From JAFGPJ01 sp964439135 (GTDB lineage: Bacteria > Planctomycetota > Phycisphaerae > Sedimentisphaerales > Anaerobacaceae), in the NCBI GenBank assembly GCA_964439135.1, contig CAYTNN010000094.1, positions 1 to 16,487 on the forward strand: a stretch of 16,487 nucleotides of DNA. Reading direction: 5' to 3'. Both the position numbers and the translations under genes were made by a program. Shown here in pieces: positions 1 through 6,817 of the stretch. Each line of letters starts with the position of its first letter. Positions within the stretch are counted from its first letter, which is position 1. The notes beneath the pieces were generated by a model. The model ran no database searches. It was not told where the DNA came from and saw only the letters and a program-made list of their open reading frames with translations.

Positions 1-1133
1 CGAAGAATTGCTTTATGCCGGCAGAGGCCGCCGGTGCAGAAACTGTACATTTTGTTGAGTTTGATCATGGCGATTTTATAAGGTTCCGGCTGCATATCGC
101 TCATCAGGCTCTTCCACGTGCCGTAGTCACCGCCCGAGTAGAAAAGGCAGCATTCGGCCTCCAGTCCGTCACGACCCGCCCGGCCGGTTTCCTGCTGGTA
201 GTGCTCGAGTGACTTCGGCATGCCGGTATGAATGACATAACGCACGTTCGATTTGTCGATGCCCATGCCGAACGCAATCGTCGCTACGATGGTATCGACT
301 TTTTCGTTGATGAACGCATCCTGGTTTTTCTTGCGGTCCTCGTCCGCCATGCCGGCATGATACGGCAGAACGTTGTAGCCTTTGGCCCTTAGCAATGAGG
401 ACAATTCATCGACGTCCCTGCGCCGAATACAGTAAACGATACCGGACTCGCCTTTGTGCCGGTCGAGCACGGCACGGACCTGTTTGGCCCGGTTGGTTCG
501 CCGCTGGATTTTGTAAATGAGATTCGGCCTGTCGAACGAACCGATCAGCATTTCTGGATTATCGAGATGCAATTGCTCTGCGATATCGCCTCGCACATGC
601 TCGGTAGCCGTGGCGGTATAAGCGCCGATGGTAACATTTGGAAAAACCTGCTTCAAAAGACCCAGTTGTCGATACTCCGGCCGAAAGTCGTGGCCCCACA
701 TGCTGACGCAATGGGCTTCGTCGATAGCGATAAAAGACAGTCCCGTCTTTTTGAGCACTTCGACAAAGCCGTCCGAGACGAGCCGTTCCGGCGAAAGGTA
801 AAGAAGCTTCAGTTGTTTGTTGTGTAGCGCTTCAAAAACTCTCTGCTGCTCGTGAGCGGCAAGAGAACTGTCAATCCGAGCCGCGGAAACGCCGCATTCG
901 ATCAGGGCATCGACCTGGTCCTTCATCAGGGAAATGAGCGGCGAAACCACAACCGTCAGGCCTGGCAGGACGACCGCCGGGGCCTGATAGCAAAGCGATT
1001 TTCCGCCCCCGGTCGGCAGAACGACAATCGAATCCCGCTGCGAACAGACACATTCCATCGATTTTTTCTGTAAGGGCAAAAAATCATTATACCCCCAGTA
1101 CCTAACCAAAGCTTTTTGAATATTCGTAATCAT
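1..1133 (-). CDS. recQ: ATP-dependent DNA helicase RecQ, N-terminal 377 codons (3' end outside window)
   Basis: Superfamily 2, 3'-5' DNA helicase acting in recombination and stalled-fork repair. Translating the minus strand from ATG 1133 gives an uninterrupted frame to the window edge. Motifs in order: Walker A TGGGKSLCYQ (residues 41-50), motif Ia VVSPLISLMKDQV (62-74), Walker B DEAH (138-141) within DEAHCVSMWGHDFRPEYRQL, TATATE (173-178), the second RecA-like domain with FGMGIDKSNVR (289-299) and motif VI QETGRAGRDG (314-323). The frame then enters the RecQ zinc-binding region at CTGGLCRHK (366-374), where C371 fits the first zinc ligand and C366 is an extra cysteine. The rest of the zinc domain, the winged helix and any HRDC domain lie beyond position 1. 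An in-frame TAA sits three codons upstream of the ATG, which fixes the 5' limit. No clear Shine-Dalgarno is visible. A tRNA gene lies 52 bp upstream on the same strand, so read-through from the tRNA promoter is possible. Confidence 0.96.
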   Translation of the reverse strand, partial: MITNIQKALVRYWGYNDFLPLQKKSMECVCSQRDSIVVLPTGGGKSLCYQAPAVVLPGLTVVVSPLISLMKDQVDALIECGVSAARIDSSLAAHEQQRVFEALHNKQLKLLYLSPERLVSDGFVEVLKKTGLSFIAIDEAHCVSMWGHDFRPEYRQLGLLKQVFPNVTIGAYTATATEHVRGDIAEQLHLDNPEMLIGSFDRPNLIYKIQRRTNRAKQVRAVLDRHKGESGIVYCIRRRDVDELSSLLRAKGYNVLPYHAGMADEDRKKNQDAFINEKVDTIVATIAFGMGIDKSNVRYVIHTGMPKSLEHYQQETGRAGRDGLEAECCLFYSGGDYGTWKSLMSDMQPEPYKIAMIKLNKMYSFCTGGLCRHKAIL

Positions 1134-1185
1134 CGCTGCGGATTATTCTGCCGCCCTGAATCGCTCAACATGATACCCGAAAGAA

Positions 1186-1256
1186 TGGAGACGAAGGGAA
1201 TCGAACCCTCATTCCCGCGATGCGACCGCGGTGTGCTCCCGTTACACCACGTCCCC
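1186..1256 (-). tRNA. tRNA-Ala (anticodon CGC)
   Basis: Folding the minus strand gives a full cloverleaf of 71 nt including the discriminator base. The acceptor GGGGACG pairs with CGTCTCC, with G3:U70, the classic alanine identity pair, and A73 as discriminator. The D stem is GTGT/GCAC, the anticodon stem CCGCG/CGCGG around loop GTCGCAT (U33, anticodon CGC), the variable loop has 4 nt, and the T arm is GAGGG-TTCGATT-CCCTT. CCA is not encoded. The D arm GTGTAACGGGAGCAC is less typical of bacterial alanine tRNAs, which usually carry GCTC/GAGC, but anticodon, G3:U70 and A73 agree on alanine. Confidence 0.9.
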
Positions 1257-1277
1257 GAGACCACATTCAACTATAAT

Positions 1278-1305
1278 ATTTTACAAGAACGATTCCGGAA
1301 TTCAA
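1278..1305 (-). promoter_or_regulatory. Candidate sigma70 promoter of tRNA-Ala
   Basis: On the minus strand, TTGAAT (1305-1300), a 16-bp spacer and TAAAAT (1283-1278) lie 21 bp before the first tRNA base. A second -10-like TATTAT overlaps at 1278-1273. Placement suits a tRNA gene with a short leader; the call rests on hexamer match and spacing only. Confidence 0.45.
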
Positions 1306-1334
1306 CTTTTTTTTATGTGGTTTTTGACAAAAGC

Positions 1335-1847
1335 TCAGAACTTCCACGTATCGTAGCAGACTATTTTTTCTATCGGCTCACGATTCGGCTCGGGCTTGCT
1401 GCCGGCCGGATAGCCGAGGGCCATCAACTCTACGATGATTATATCGTCGGGAATTCCTAATATTTGCCGGACTTTGTCCGCGTCGAACGAGCCGATCCAA
1501 CATGTGCCCAATCCTAAGTCCGCTGCCTGCAAGGAGATATGTTCGAGCGCAATTGCCACATCAATCGGTCCGATAGCCTGGCCGCATCGCATGACGTAAT
1601 CGCTGTTGCTGCATGCGGCGATAATCGCGCCGGCCTTCTCGAACACTTCAGGCCGGTTCGTCGCCCCTGCGAGACTGCGTTTGGTATCCCTGTCAATAAC
1701 GATCACAAAACGCCAGTCCTGCATATTTTTCGCAGACGGCGCCAGCCGGGCCGCTTCTAAAATGCAATCGAGCTTGTCCCGCTCGATGCTCTTATCCAGA
1801 TACGCCCGGCAGGAATATCTTCTCCTAATAGCATCAAGTACCGTCAT
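1335..1847 (-). CDS. Nitroreductase family protein (FMN-dependent)
   Basis: A 170-residue single-domain protein of the NfsB/FRP-like nitroreductase fold, which uses FMN and NAD(P)H to reduce nitro compounds, quinones or related acceptors in the cytoplasm. Visible signatures are the N-terminal RRRYSCRAY segment (residues 8-16), which contacts the FMN phosphate in this family, APSAKNMQDWRF (36-47), and the central helix followed by LGLGTCWIG, the usual second half of the FMN site. The C-terminal LMALGYPAG is also typical. At 170 residues it belongs to the compact members of the family. ATG 1847 is preceded by a good Shine-Dalgarno (GAGGTG, six bases upstream). It is transcribed away from tRNA-Val and has no obvious partner, so the physiological substrate cannot be stated. 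Confidence 0.9.
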   Translation of the reverse strand: MTVLDAIRRRYSCRAYLDKSIERDKLDCILEAARLAPSAKNMQDWRFVIVIDRDTKRSLAGATNRPEVFEKAGAIIAACSNSDYVMRCGQAIGPIDVAIALEHISLQAADLGLGTCWIGSFDADKVRQILGIPDDIIIVELMALGYPAGSKPEPNREPIEKIVCYDTWKF

Positions 1848-1922
1848 TAGAACACCTCACTTTTCCATAAACGTCCCTGCTGAGGGTAATAAAATTTACC
1901 TTAAAAACAATCACAATCGAAA

Positions 1923-1951
1923 AATATAAATTAAAAACAGTCTTGACGCAA
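1923..1951 (-). promoter_or_regulatory. Candidate promoter of the nitroreductase gene
   Basis: The minus strand has TTGCGT (1951-1946), a 17-bp spacer and TATATT (1928-1923), about 75 bp before the nitroreductase ATG. The -10 is a 5/6 match and the -35 only 3/6. Its -35 overlaps, back to back, the -35 of the tRNA-Val promoter in the shared sequence TTGACGCAA. Confidence 0.35.
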
Positions 1952-1971
1952 GGAGTAAAAATCGTTACTTT
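1943..1971 (+). promoter_or_regulatory. Candidate promoter of tRNA-Val
   Basis: TTGACG (1943-1948, 5/6 match), a 17-bp spacer and a poor -10 TACTTT (1966-1971) end 14 bp before the first tRNA base, so initiation would fall just upstream of the mature 5' end. The weak -10 lowers confidence. Confidence 0.4.
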
Positions 1972-1985
1972 TATTGTCGAATTCG

Positions 1986-2059
1986 GGGCGATTAGCTCAG
2001 TTGGCTAGAGCACATGCTTTACACGCATGGGGTCACAGGTTCAAGTCCTGTATCGCCCA
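1986..2059 (+). tRNA. tRNA-Val (anticodon TAC)
   Basis: A complete 74-nt cloverleaf including the discriminator. The acceptor GGGCGAT pairs with ATCGCCC, the D stem is GCTC/GAGC around a loop containing GG, the anticodon stem CATGC/GCATG encloses TTTACAC with U33 and anticodon TAC (reads GTA), the variable loop has 5 nt, and the T arm is ACAGG-TTCAAGT-CCTGT. A73 is the discriminator and CCA is not encoded. The oxidoreductase gene starts 65 bp downstream on the same strand with no terminator visible between them. Confidence 0.97.
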
Positions 2060-2124
2060 TTCGAGTTTATGATGTGTTAATCAGTCTCTGCCCCATTGGT
2101 CAAAACAAATGAAGGAGAAGAACC

Positions 2125-3453
2125 ATGAATGATCAAATGAAACGCCGGACATTCCTCAAGAGCAGTGCTGCAGCCGGAGCAGGGCTGGTGATTTTGAAAT
2201 CGGGCATACTCAAGGCCGGCCAGTCCCCGAATGAAAAACTCAACATTGCCGCGATTGGCGTCGGCGGCAGGGGGGCTGACGACCTGAACGGCGTCAAAAG
2301 CGAGAATATTGTCGCTCTTTGTGACGTCAATGACAAAAATCTTGCGGCAGCCGCCGAGAAATATCCAAATGCCAAAACATACAAAGACTGGCGTAAATGC
2401 CTCGAACAGAAAGACATCGACGCCGTAGTTTGCGCGACGACCGACCACACGCACGCTTTTGTCAATGTCTGGGCGATGAACCGCGGCAAGCACGTTTATA
2501 GCGAAAAACCACTTGCCAACTCGGTCGAGGAAGCGCACATGGTTCGTCAGACATACTTGAAAAATAAAAACAAAATCGCCACACAGATGGGCACGCAGAT
2601 TCACGCCAGCGACAATTACAGGCGGATGGTCGAGCTAATCCGCGGCGGGGCGATAGGGACTCCGAGCGAGGTTCGTGTCTGGTGCAGCAGGATGCCGAAA
2701 GGCGGCAGCTATCTGCCGGAAGTCAAACCCGTGCCGGATTATATCGACTGGGACCTTTGGATCGGCCCATCACCTTTCCATCCATTCAATCCGGAATATT
2801 TACAAGGCGGCTGCTTAGGCTGGAACCTTTACTGGGACTTCGGCAGCGGTCAAATCGGCGATATGGGCAGCCACATGATAGACATGGCGTATTGGGGGCT
2901 GGATTTGAAGCTTCCGACTACTTGTTCCGCTGAAGGTACGGAGCAAAATCCGGATACGTGCCCGCAATGGCTAACCGCCGAATGGGACCACCCGGCAAAC
3001 GACTGGCGGCCGGCAATCAAGCTGTACTGGTATGACGGCGGCAAGAAACCCGGAATGCCCTCGGAGGCTTTCGACCGGGAGAAACTGTTCAAAGGCGTGC
3101 TCTTCAAAGGAGACAAGGGCTGGCTGCTGGCCGACTATGGTCTTCGGATACTGATGCCAAGGCAAAACGCAGGTGACATGACTCACTACAAGTCACCGAA
3201 GCCCGAAGAGCTGATTCCGCCGTCACTCGGTCATCATGCCGAATGGATTGTCGCCTGCAAAACAGGCAAGCCGACAACGTGCAACTTCGATTACTCGGGC
3301 GCTCTGGTAGAGAATAATCTGCTGGCACTGGTCGCCTACCGTGTGGGCACGAAACTCGAATGGGATTCTAAAAATCTCAAGGCCACCAACTGCCCCGAAG
3401 CCGACATGTATATTCGCAAAACATACCGCAGCGGCTGGGTACTGAACGGGTAG
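2125..3453 (+). CDS. Tat-exported Gfo/Idh/MocA family oxidoreductase
   Basis: A 442-residue NAD(P)-dependent oxidoreductase of the glucose-fructose oxidoreductase/inositol dehydrogenase/MocA family. The N-terminus has a twin-arginine signal (KRRTFLKSS, residues 6-14, then a small-residue hydrophobic stretch), so the protein is expected to fold with its cofactor in the cytoplasm and be exported, as known for Zymomonas glucose-fructose oxidoreductase. A Rossmann fold follows with GVGGRG (45-50), an acidic end to beta-2 (CDVND, 66-70), the family lysine motif EKP (127-129), and MGTQIHASDNYRRMVELI before the C-terminal alpha/beta dimerisation and substrate domain. AAGGAG at 2112-2117 lies seven bases before the ATG. 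The substrate is probably a sugar or sugar derivative but is not defined by sequence. The secreted glycosidase-like gene follows after 47 bp, probably in one transcript. Confidence 0.93.
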   Translation: MNDQMKRRTFLKSSAAAGAGLVILKSGILKAGQSPNEKLNIAAIGVGGRGADDLNGVKSENIVALCDVNDKNLAAAAEKYPNAKTYKDWRKCLEQKDIDAVVCATTDHTHAFVNVWAMNRGKHVYSEKPLANSVEEAHMVRQTYLKNKNKIATQMGTQIHASDNYRRMVELIRGGAIGTPSEVRVWCSRMPKGGSYLPEVKPVPDYIDWDLWIGPSPFHPFNPEYLQGGCLGWNLYWDFGSGQIGDMGSHMIDMAYWGLDLKLPTTCSAEGTEQNPDTCPQWLTAEWDHPANDWRPAIKLYWYDGGKKPGMPSEAFDREKLFKGVLFKGDKGWLLADYGLRILMPRQNAGDMTHYKSPKPEELIPPSLGHHAEWIVACKTGKPTTCNFDYSGALVENNLLALVAYRVGTKLEWDSKNLKATNCPEADMYIRKTYRSGWVLNG

Positions 3454-3500
3454 TCCGTACTTTTGGGGCTATAAAAAATAGGGTTCAACATAAAGAAAAC

Positions 3501-5738
3501 ATGCGTGCAAAGCTAAGTTTTCGGTCTGTTGTCATTTATATAATGAGCATGGCTATCCCGGTCGGCGGTGTCATCGCCGCGGGCGGCACCGAGCGCAACG
3601 AGCTGGATCCTCTCGGCAATGTTCATATCCCGATAGGCATAGCCAATAGCCTCGACACTCTCAAAACCTTCGTCGAAGCCGAGGGCAATTTCTCGCCGGG
3701 CGTGGGAAGCTACGGCGTGTATTTCTGGATTTTCGACAAGGCGGCAGGGCGGTTGTACGCCCCGACCAGGGACGGCGTAAAATGCGAGCACGGCCTTGCC
3801 GAGGGAAGATATCTTATCCCGTGGGCAAAATGGTCTGCCGGCGATATCACAGTCAAAACTGAAATCTGCCAGGTCAAGCGGAGATATTCGGAGCAGGAGA
3901 TATTCGTTGTCGGCGCCCGCGTGACACTCAAAAACACTTCCGACGAAACAAAGGACATCGGCCTTTACACAGCGCTCCGCCCGCTCGGGCCGGCCGGTTT
4001 TGATGTGAAAGAACTCGATCTCGGCAGGGGGGCTGACGCATTGCTCGTGGAAGGTCATGCAGCAATTGTAGCAACGGAAAAACCCTCAAAGGCCGGCGTC
4101 TTATCAACTGATACGATTGGTGAGCTTGCTCTCGTTGGCCGGATGGCCGAGCAGAAACAGGCGAATTCGCAGGCCGGCGACTGCTCCGGGGCCCTGTACT
4201 ATGACCTGAGACTTTCACCGGGAAGTAATAAAACGCTTGGTTTTGTCTGTCCGGTCCTGCCCGGTCGCCGGGCGGTGGGGCACCAATGGGACGGCGTGAG
4301 TGAATGGGCGCAATTCGACTTGGCCCAACTGAATCCATCCTCCGACGGGGCGTTACAGCCCGACCCAGGATTGGAGTATTATCGAGAAATCAGTGTTTCG
4401 TCTTTGTTTGCTGAGGCCGAAGAATACTGGAAGCGATTAACCGAAAAAATAGACCTCGACCTGCCGGATGAACGCTGGGTGGGGGCGTTTGCCGCGATTA
4501 TCGCTCACGCCGTGATGGAGATGAACGAAGGGGCGCCGGATGTTGCCGTCGTGAACTATAACGTCTTTAACCGTGACGGCGTGTATGTGGCGAATATTTT
4601 TCAGAAGTCCGGCAACATGGATCTCGCCGTTGAAGCAATCAACTATTTCACCAAACACCCTTTCAACGGCCGGTCGTATCCCGAAGCTGACAATCCGGGC
4701 CAGATTCTCTGGGCCATGGGACAGCAGTGGCAATTTACTCAGGACAAAGAGTGGACGCAGCGCATCTATCCGTCGGCACGGAAAATCGCTGAGATGATAG
4801 AATATTACCGAACGATAAGCGGGCCGCACTGGGTGCGAATGGACAGTCTGGATTTTGGGCCGGCGCTGCCCGAGGAAACACGCAGAGAATTGAAGCCGGG
4901 CAGGTGCGACGGCAATCATCCCGAATACACCGAAGCCTTTGACATCGCCGGTCTGTACGGTACAGCAATTCTCGCCGATGCGATCGGTGAATCCACCGAG
5001 GCGCTCAAGTGGAGGACTCTCGCCGGGCGCCTGCTTAAAACGTACGATGAGAAGTTCGGCGATAATCTCTCAAACCAATACGGCAGCTATTCGGTGCTTT
5101 GGCCTTGCCGGCTTTATCCGCCTAACAGCGGCAGGGCACACAAACAGTTCAGAGAAATCGGCGGGCAGGAGCCGGGCGGCTGGCGATATTTCGCGCTTGC
5201 CAAAGCCCATCAGGGATTGTTGGCCGGCAATCGACAAGCCGGTTACGGCACACTGAAGCGGCACCTCGACCATGAACAAATGAGGGGTTGGTACGCATTC
5301 GATGAGGGCGGCAAAAGCGGTTCGGGCGGCTGGGGCCGGGTGCGCACCACGTGGAACGGAAACGTCGCTATGCCGCATAGCTGGGCAATAGCCGAACTCT
5401 GGCTGTTAATGCGGGACTGCCTGGCGTTCGAAAACGACTGGCATCTGGTCCTGCTTTCGGGCGTCCCACCGGCATGGTTTAGCCACCAGGACGGCATCAG
5501 GATTGAGGGCCTGCCAACGTATTTCGGCAAACTGAATCTGCTGTGGAAACCAACACAGGGCGGAGCAACATTAAGTCTGGGCGGGACCGCAAAACCTCCG
5601 AAAGGTTTCCTGCTGCGCTTGCCAAAATCACTCGGAGCAAAAGTGACCGTGAACAGCCAGATGATTTCGACCTTGGTGGATGGTGAATTCATCCTGCCAC
5701 CAGAAACGGTCGAGGTGCGAGTTACGTACAGTCAATAA
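3501..5738 (+). CDS. Secreted six-hairpin glycosidase-like protein, exact family unknown
   Basis: A 745-residue protein with an N-terminal signal peptide (a basic start, then a hydrophobic stretch to about residue 27, AxA-type end near VIAAGG). The first half (about 30-300) looks like a beta-sandwich; the second (about 310-650) resembles the (alpha/alpha)6 barrel of six-hairpin glycosidases, with DNPGQILWAMGQQW near residue 397, an acidic DSLDFGPALPEE near 450, and GNVAMPHSWAIAELW near 620, followed by a short C-terminal beta domain. This order is common in secreted GH-like proteins of planctomycetes and bacteroidetes. I cannot assign a CAZy family or name the catalytic acids. The likely role is hydrolysis of a glycan or glycoside in the periplasm or outside. 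The start is supported by the signal peptide; the ribosome site (AAAGAAAAC) is weak, consistent with dependence on the upstream oxidoreductase gene 47 bp away. Confidence 0.8.
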   Translation: MRAKLSFRSVVIYIMSMAIPVGGVIAAGGTERNELDPLGNVHIPIGIANSLDTLKTFVEAEGNFSPGVGSYGVYFWIFDKAAGRLYAPTRDGVKCEHGLAEGRYLIPWAKWSAGDITVKTEICQVKRRYSEQEIFVVGARVTLKNTSDETKDIGLYTALRPLGPAGFDVKELDLGRGADALLVEGHAAIVATEKPSKAGVLSTDTIGELALVGRMAEQKQANSQAGDCSGALYYDLRLSPGSNKTLGFVCPVLPGRRAVGHQWDGVSEWAQFDLAQLNPSSDGALQPDPGLEYYREISVSSLFAEAEEYWKRLTEKIDLDLPDERWVGAFAAIIAHAVMEMNEGAPDVAVVNYNVFNRDGVYVANIFQKSGNMDLAVEAINYFTKHPFNGRSYPEADNPGQILWAMGQQWQFTQDKEWTQRIYPSARKIAEMIEYYRTISGPHWVRMDSLDFGPALPEETRRELKPGRCDGNHPEYTEAFDIAGLYGTAILADAIGESTEALKWRTLAGRLLKTYDEKFGDNLSNQYGSYSVLWPCRLYPPNSGRAHKQFREIGGQEPGGWRYFALAKAHQGLLAGNRQAGYGTLKRHLDHEQMRGWYAFDEGGKSGSGGWGRVRTTWNGNVAMPHSWAIAELWLLMRDCLAFENDWHLVLLSGVPPAWFSHQDGIRIEGLPTYFGKLNLLWKPTQGGATLSLGGTAKPPKGFLLRLPKSLGAKVTVNSQMISTLVDGEFILPPETVEVRVTYSQ

Positions 5739-5761
5739 ACTCATATTTGGACTTGCAGTGG

Positions 5762-5790
5762 TTGAGTTTTGTAGTAGTTTCTGCTATGAT
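5762..5790 (+). promoter_or_regulatory. Sigma70-like promoter upstream of the TIM-barrel/beta-propeller pair
   Basis: TTGAGT (5762-5767), a spacer of exactly 17 bp and TATGAT (5785-5790, 5/6 match) lie about 36 bp before the ATG at 5827, in the 88-bp gap after the glycosidase-like gene. This suggests that the second gene pair can be transcribed independently of the first. Confidence 0.55.
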
Positions 5791-5826
5791 ACGTCATGTT
5801 AAATTGATTATATGAGGAGTTGAATT

Positions 5827-6816
5827 ATGTCAGAAAAGATTGATCGGCGTAAGTTCCTAAACACCGGAATGCTCACAGGTGCCGCTGCAGTTGGTTTGAC
5901 CGGCATCCAGGGTAAGATTACACCTGCGGCGGAAAAGAGAAGTGATGTAAACAAAGAAATACAAAAGGACCAGGCCGGTACCAAAACCCCCATGGGCAAA
6001 ATTGGCGACCTTAAGATCAGTAGATTAATCTCCGGCGGAAATCTAATTAGCGGCTGGTCACATGCCAGAGATTTGATCTATGTCCATCATCTGATGAGGC
6101 ACTACAATACGGACGATAAGGTGATGGAGACTTTAGAACTGCTTGAAGAGCAGGGCGTGAACACGATTATCGCAGACCCGAGTGAAAGGCCATACAGAAT
6201 CTTTCCGAAATACTGGAATGAAAGGGGTGGCAAGATTCAATGGATAGCTGAAGGCCACCCGGATGTAAAAGACCTCAAGACCGACATAAAGAAATCTTTG
6301 GATTATGGAGCCTCAGCCATCTACATCCAGGGCGTGATTGGAGACAAGTGGCTGCGAAGCGGCCATCTCGACCTGCTTGGCGACTGCGTCGAGATCATCA
6401 AATCAAACGGAGTCCCCGGAGGTATCGGTGCTCATATGTTGGATGTCATCGTCGAGTCCGAGCGACGCAAGTATAACGCCGATTTCTATGTTAAGACATT
6501 ACATTCGAGCAACTATTGGTCTGCGAGAAGACCCGGCCAGAATCTGGACGTTGTTGACAACGGCACCGACAACTACTGGTCCATGACGCCTGACAAGACG
6601 ATAGAGTTTATGAGGAAGGTCGATAAACCATGGATTGCATTTAAGGTATTGGCAGCCGGCGCCATCCACCCGAGAGATGGTTTCAAGTATGCATTCGAAA
6701 ACGGCGCCGACTTTATTTGCGTGGGGATGTTTGATTTTCAGGTGATCGAAGATTCTATCATTGCAGCGGATACAATAAAAGCCATTGGAAACCGGCAGCG
6801 CCCCTGGAGAGCATAG
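5827..6816 (+). CDS. Tat-exported TIM-barrel-like protein, function unknown
   Basis: A 329-residue protein with a twin-arginine signal (DRRKFLNTG, residues 6-14, then an Ala/Gly/Leu hydrophobic stretch to about 27). After a short charged linker, the body alternates beta strands and amphipathic helices as in a (beta/alpha)8 barrel: LKISRLISGGNLISGW near the start, GVNTIIADPS, KIQWIAEGHP, ASAIYIQGVIGD, GVPGGIGAHML, FYVKTLHSSNYW, PWIAFKVLAAGAI and ADFICVGMFDFQVIEDS at the C-terminus. Several strand ends carry polar residues suited to an active site (D, E, H, K). The last strand-loop resembles phosphate- or cofactor-binding ends of TIM barrels, but no known family motif is decisive. Export by Tat suggests a bound cofactor or fast folding. 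GGAG at 5816-5819 is seven bases before the ATG. The beta-propeller gene begins one base after its stop, so translation is likely coupled. Confidence 0.75.
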   Translation: MSEKIDRRKFLNTGMLTGAAAVGLTGIQGKITPAAEKRSDVNKEIQKDQAGTKTPMGKIGDLKISRLISGGNLISGWSHARDLIYVHHLMRHYNTDDKVMETLELLEEQGVNTIIADPSERPYRIFPKYWNERGGKIQWIAEGHPDVKDLKTDIKKSLDYGASAIYIQGVIGDKWLRSGHLDLLGDCVEIIKSNGVPGGIGAHMLDVIVESERRKYNADFYVKTLHSSNYWSARRPGQNLDVVDNGTDNYWSMTPDKTIEFMRKVDKPWIAFKVLAAGAIHPRDGFKYAFENGADFICVGMFDFQVIEDSIIAADTIKAIGNRQRPWRA

Positions 6817-6817
6817 G

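Noticed and set aside
852..1073. Short open frames on both strands within the recQ region
   Set aside because: They are out of frame with the continuous RecQ reading frame, which carries all helicase motifs.
2077..2604. Minus-strand open frame of 175 codons opposite the oxidoreductase start
   Set aside because: It covers the Tat signal and Rossmann motif of a clear plus-strand gene and shows no family features.
6785..6817. Upstream ATG for the beta-propeller gene
   Set aside because: It would put a polar 11-residue leader before the signal peptide and overlap the preceding gene. ATG 6818 has a suitable ribosome site and begins the signal peptide.
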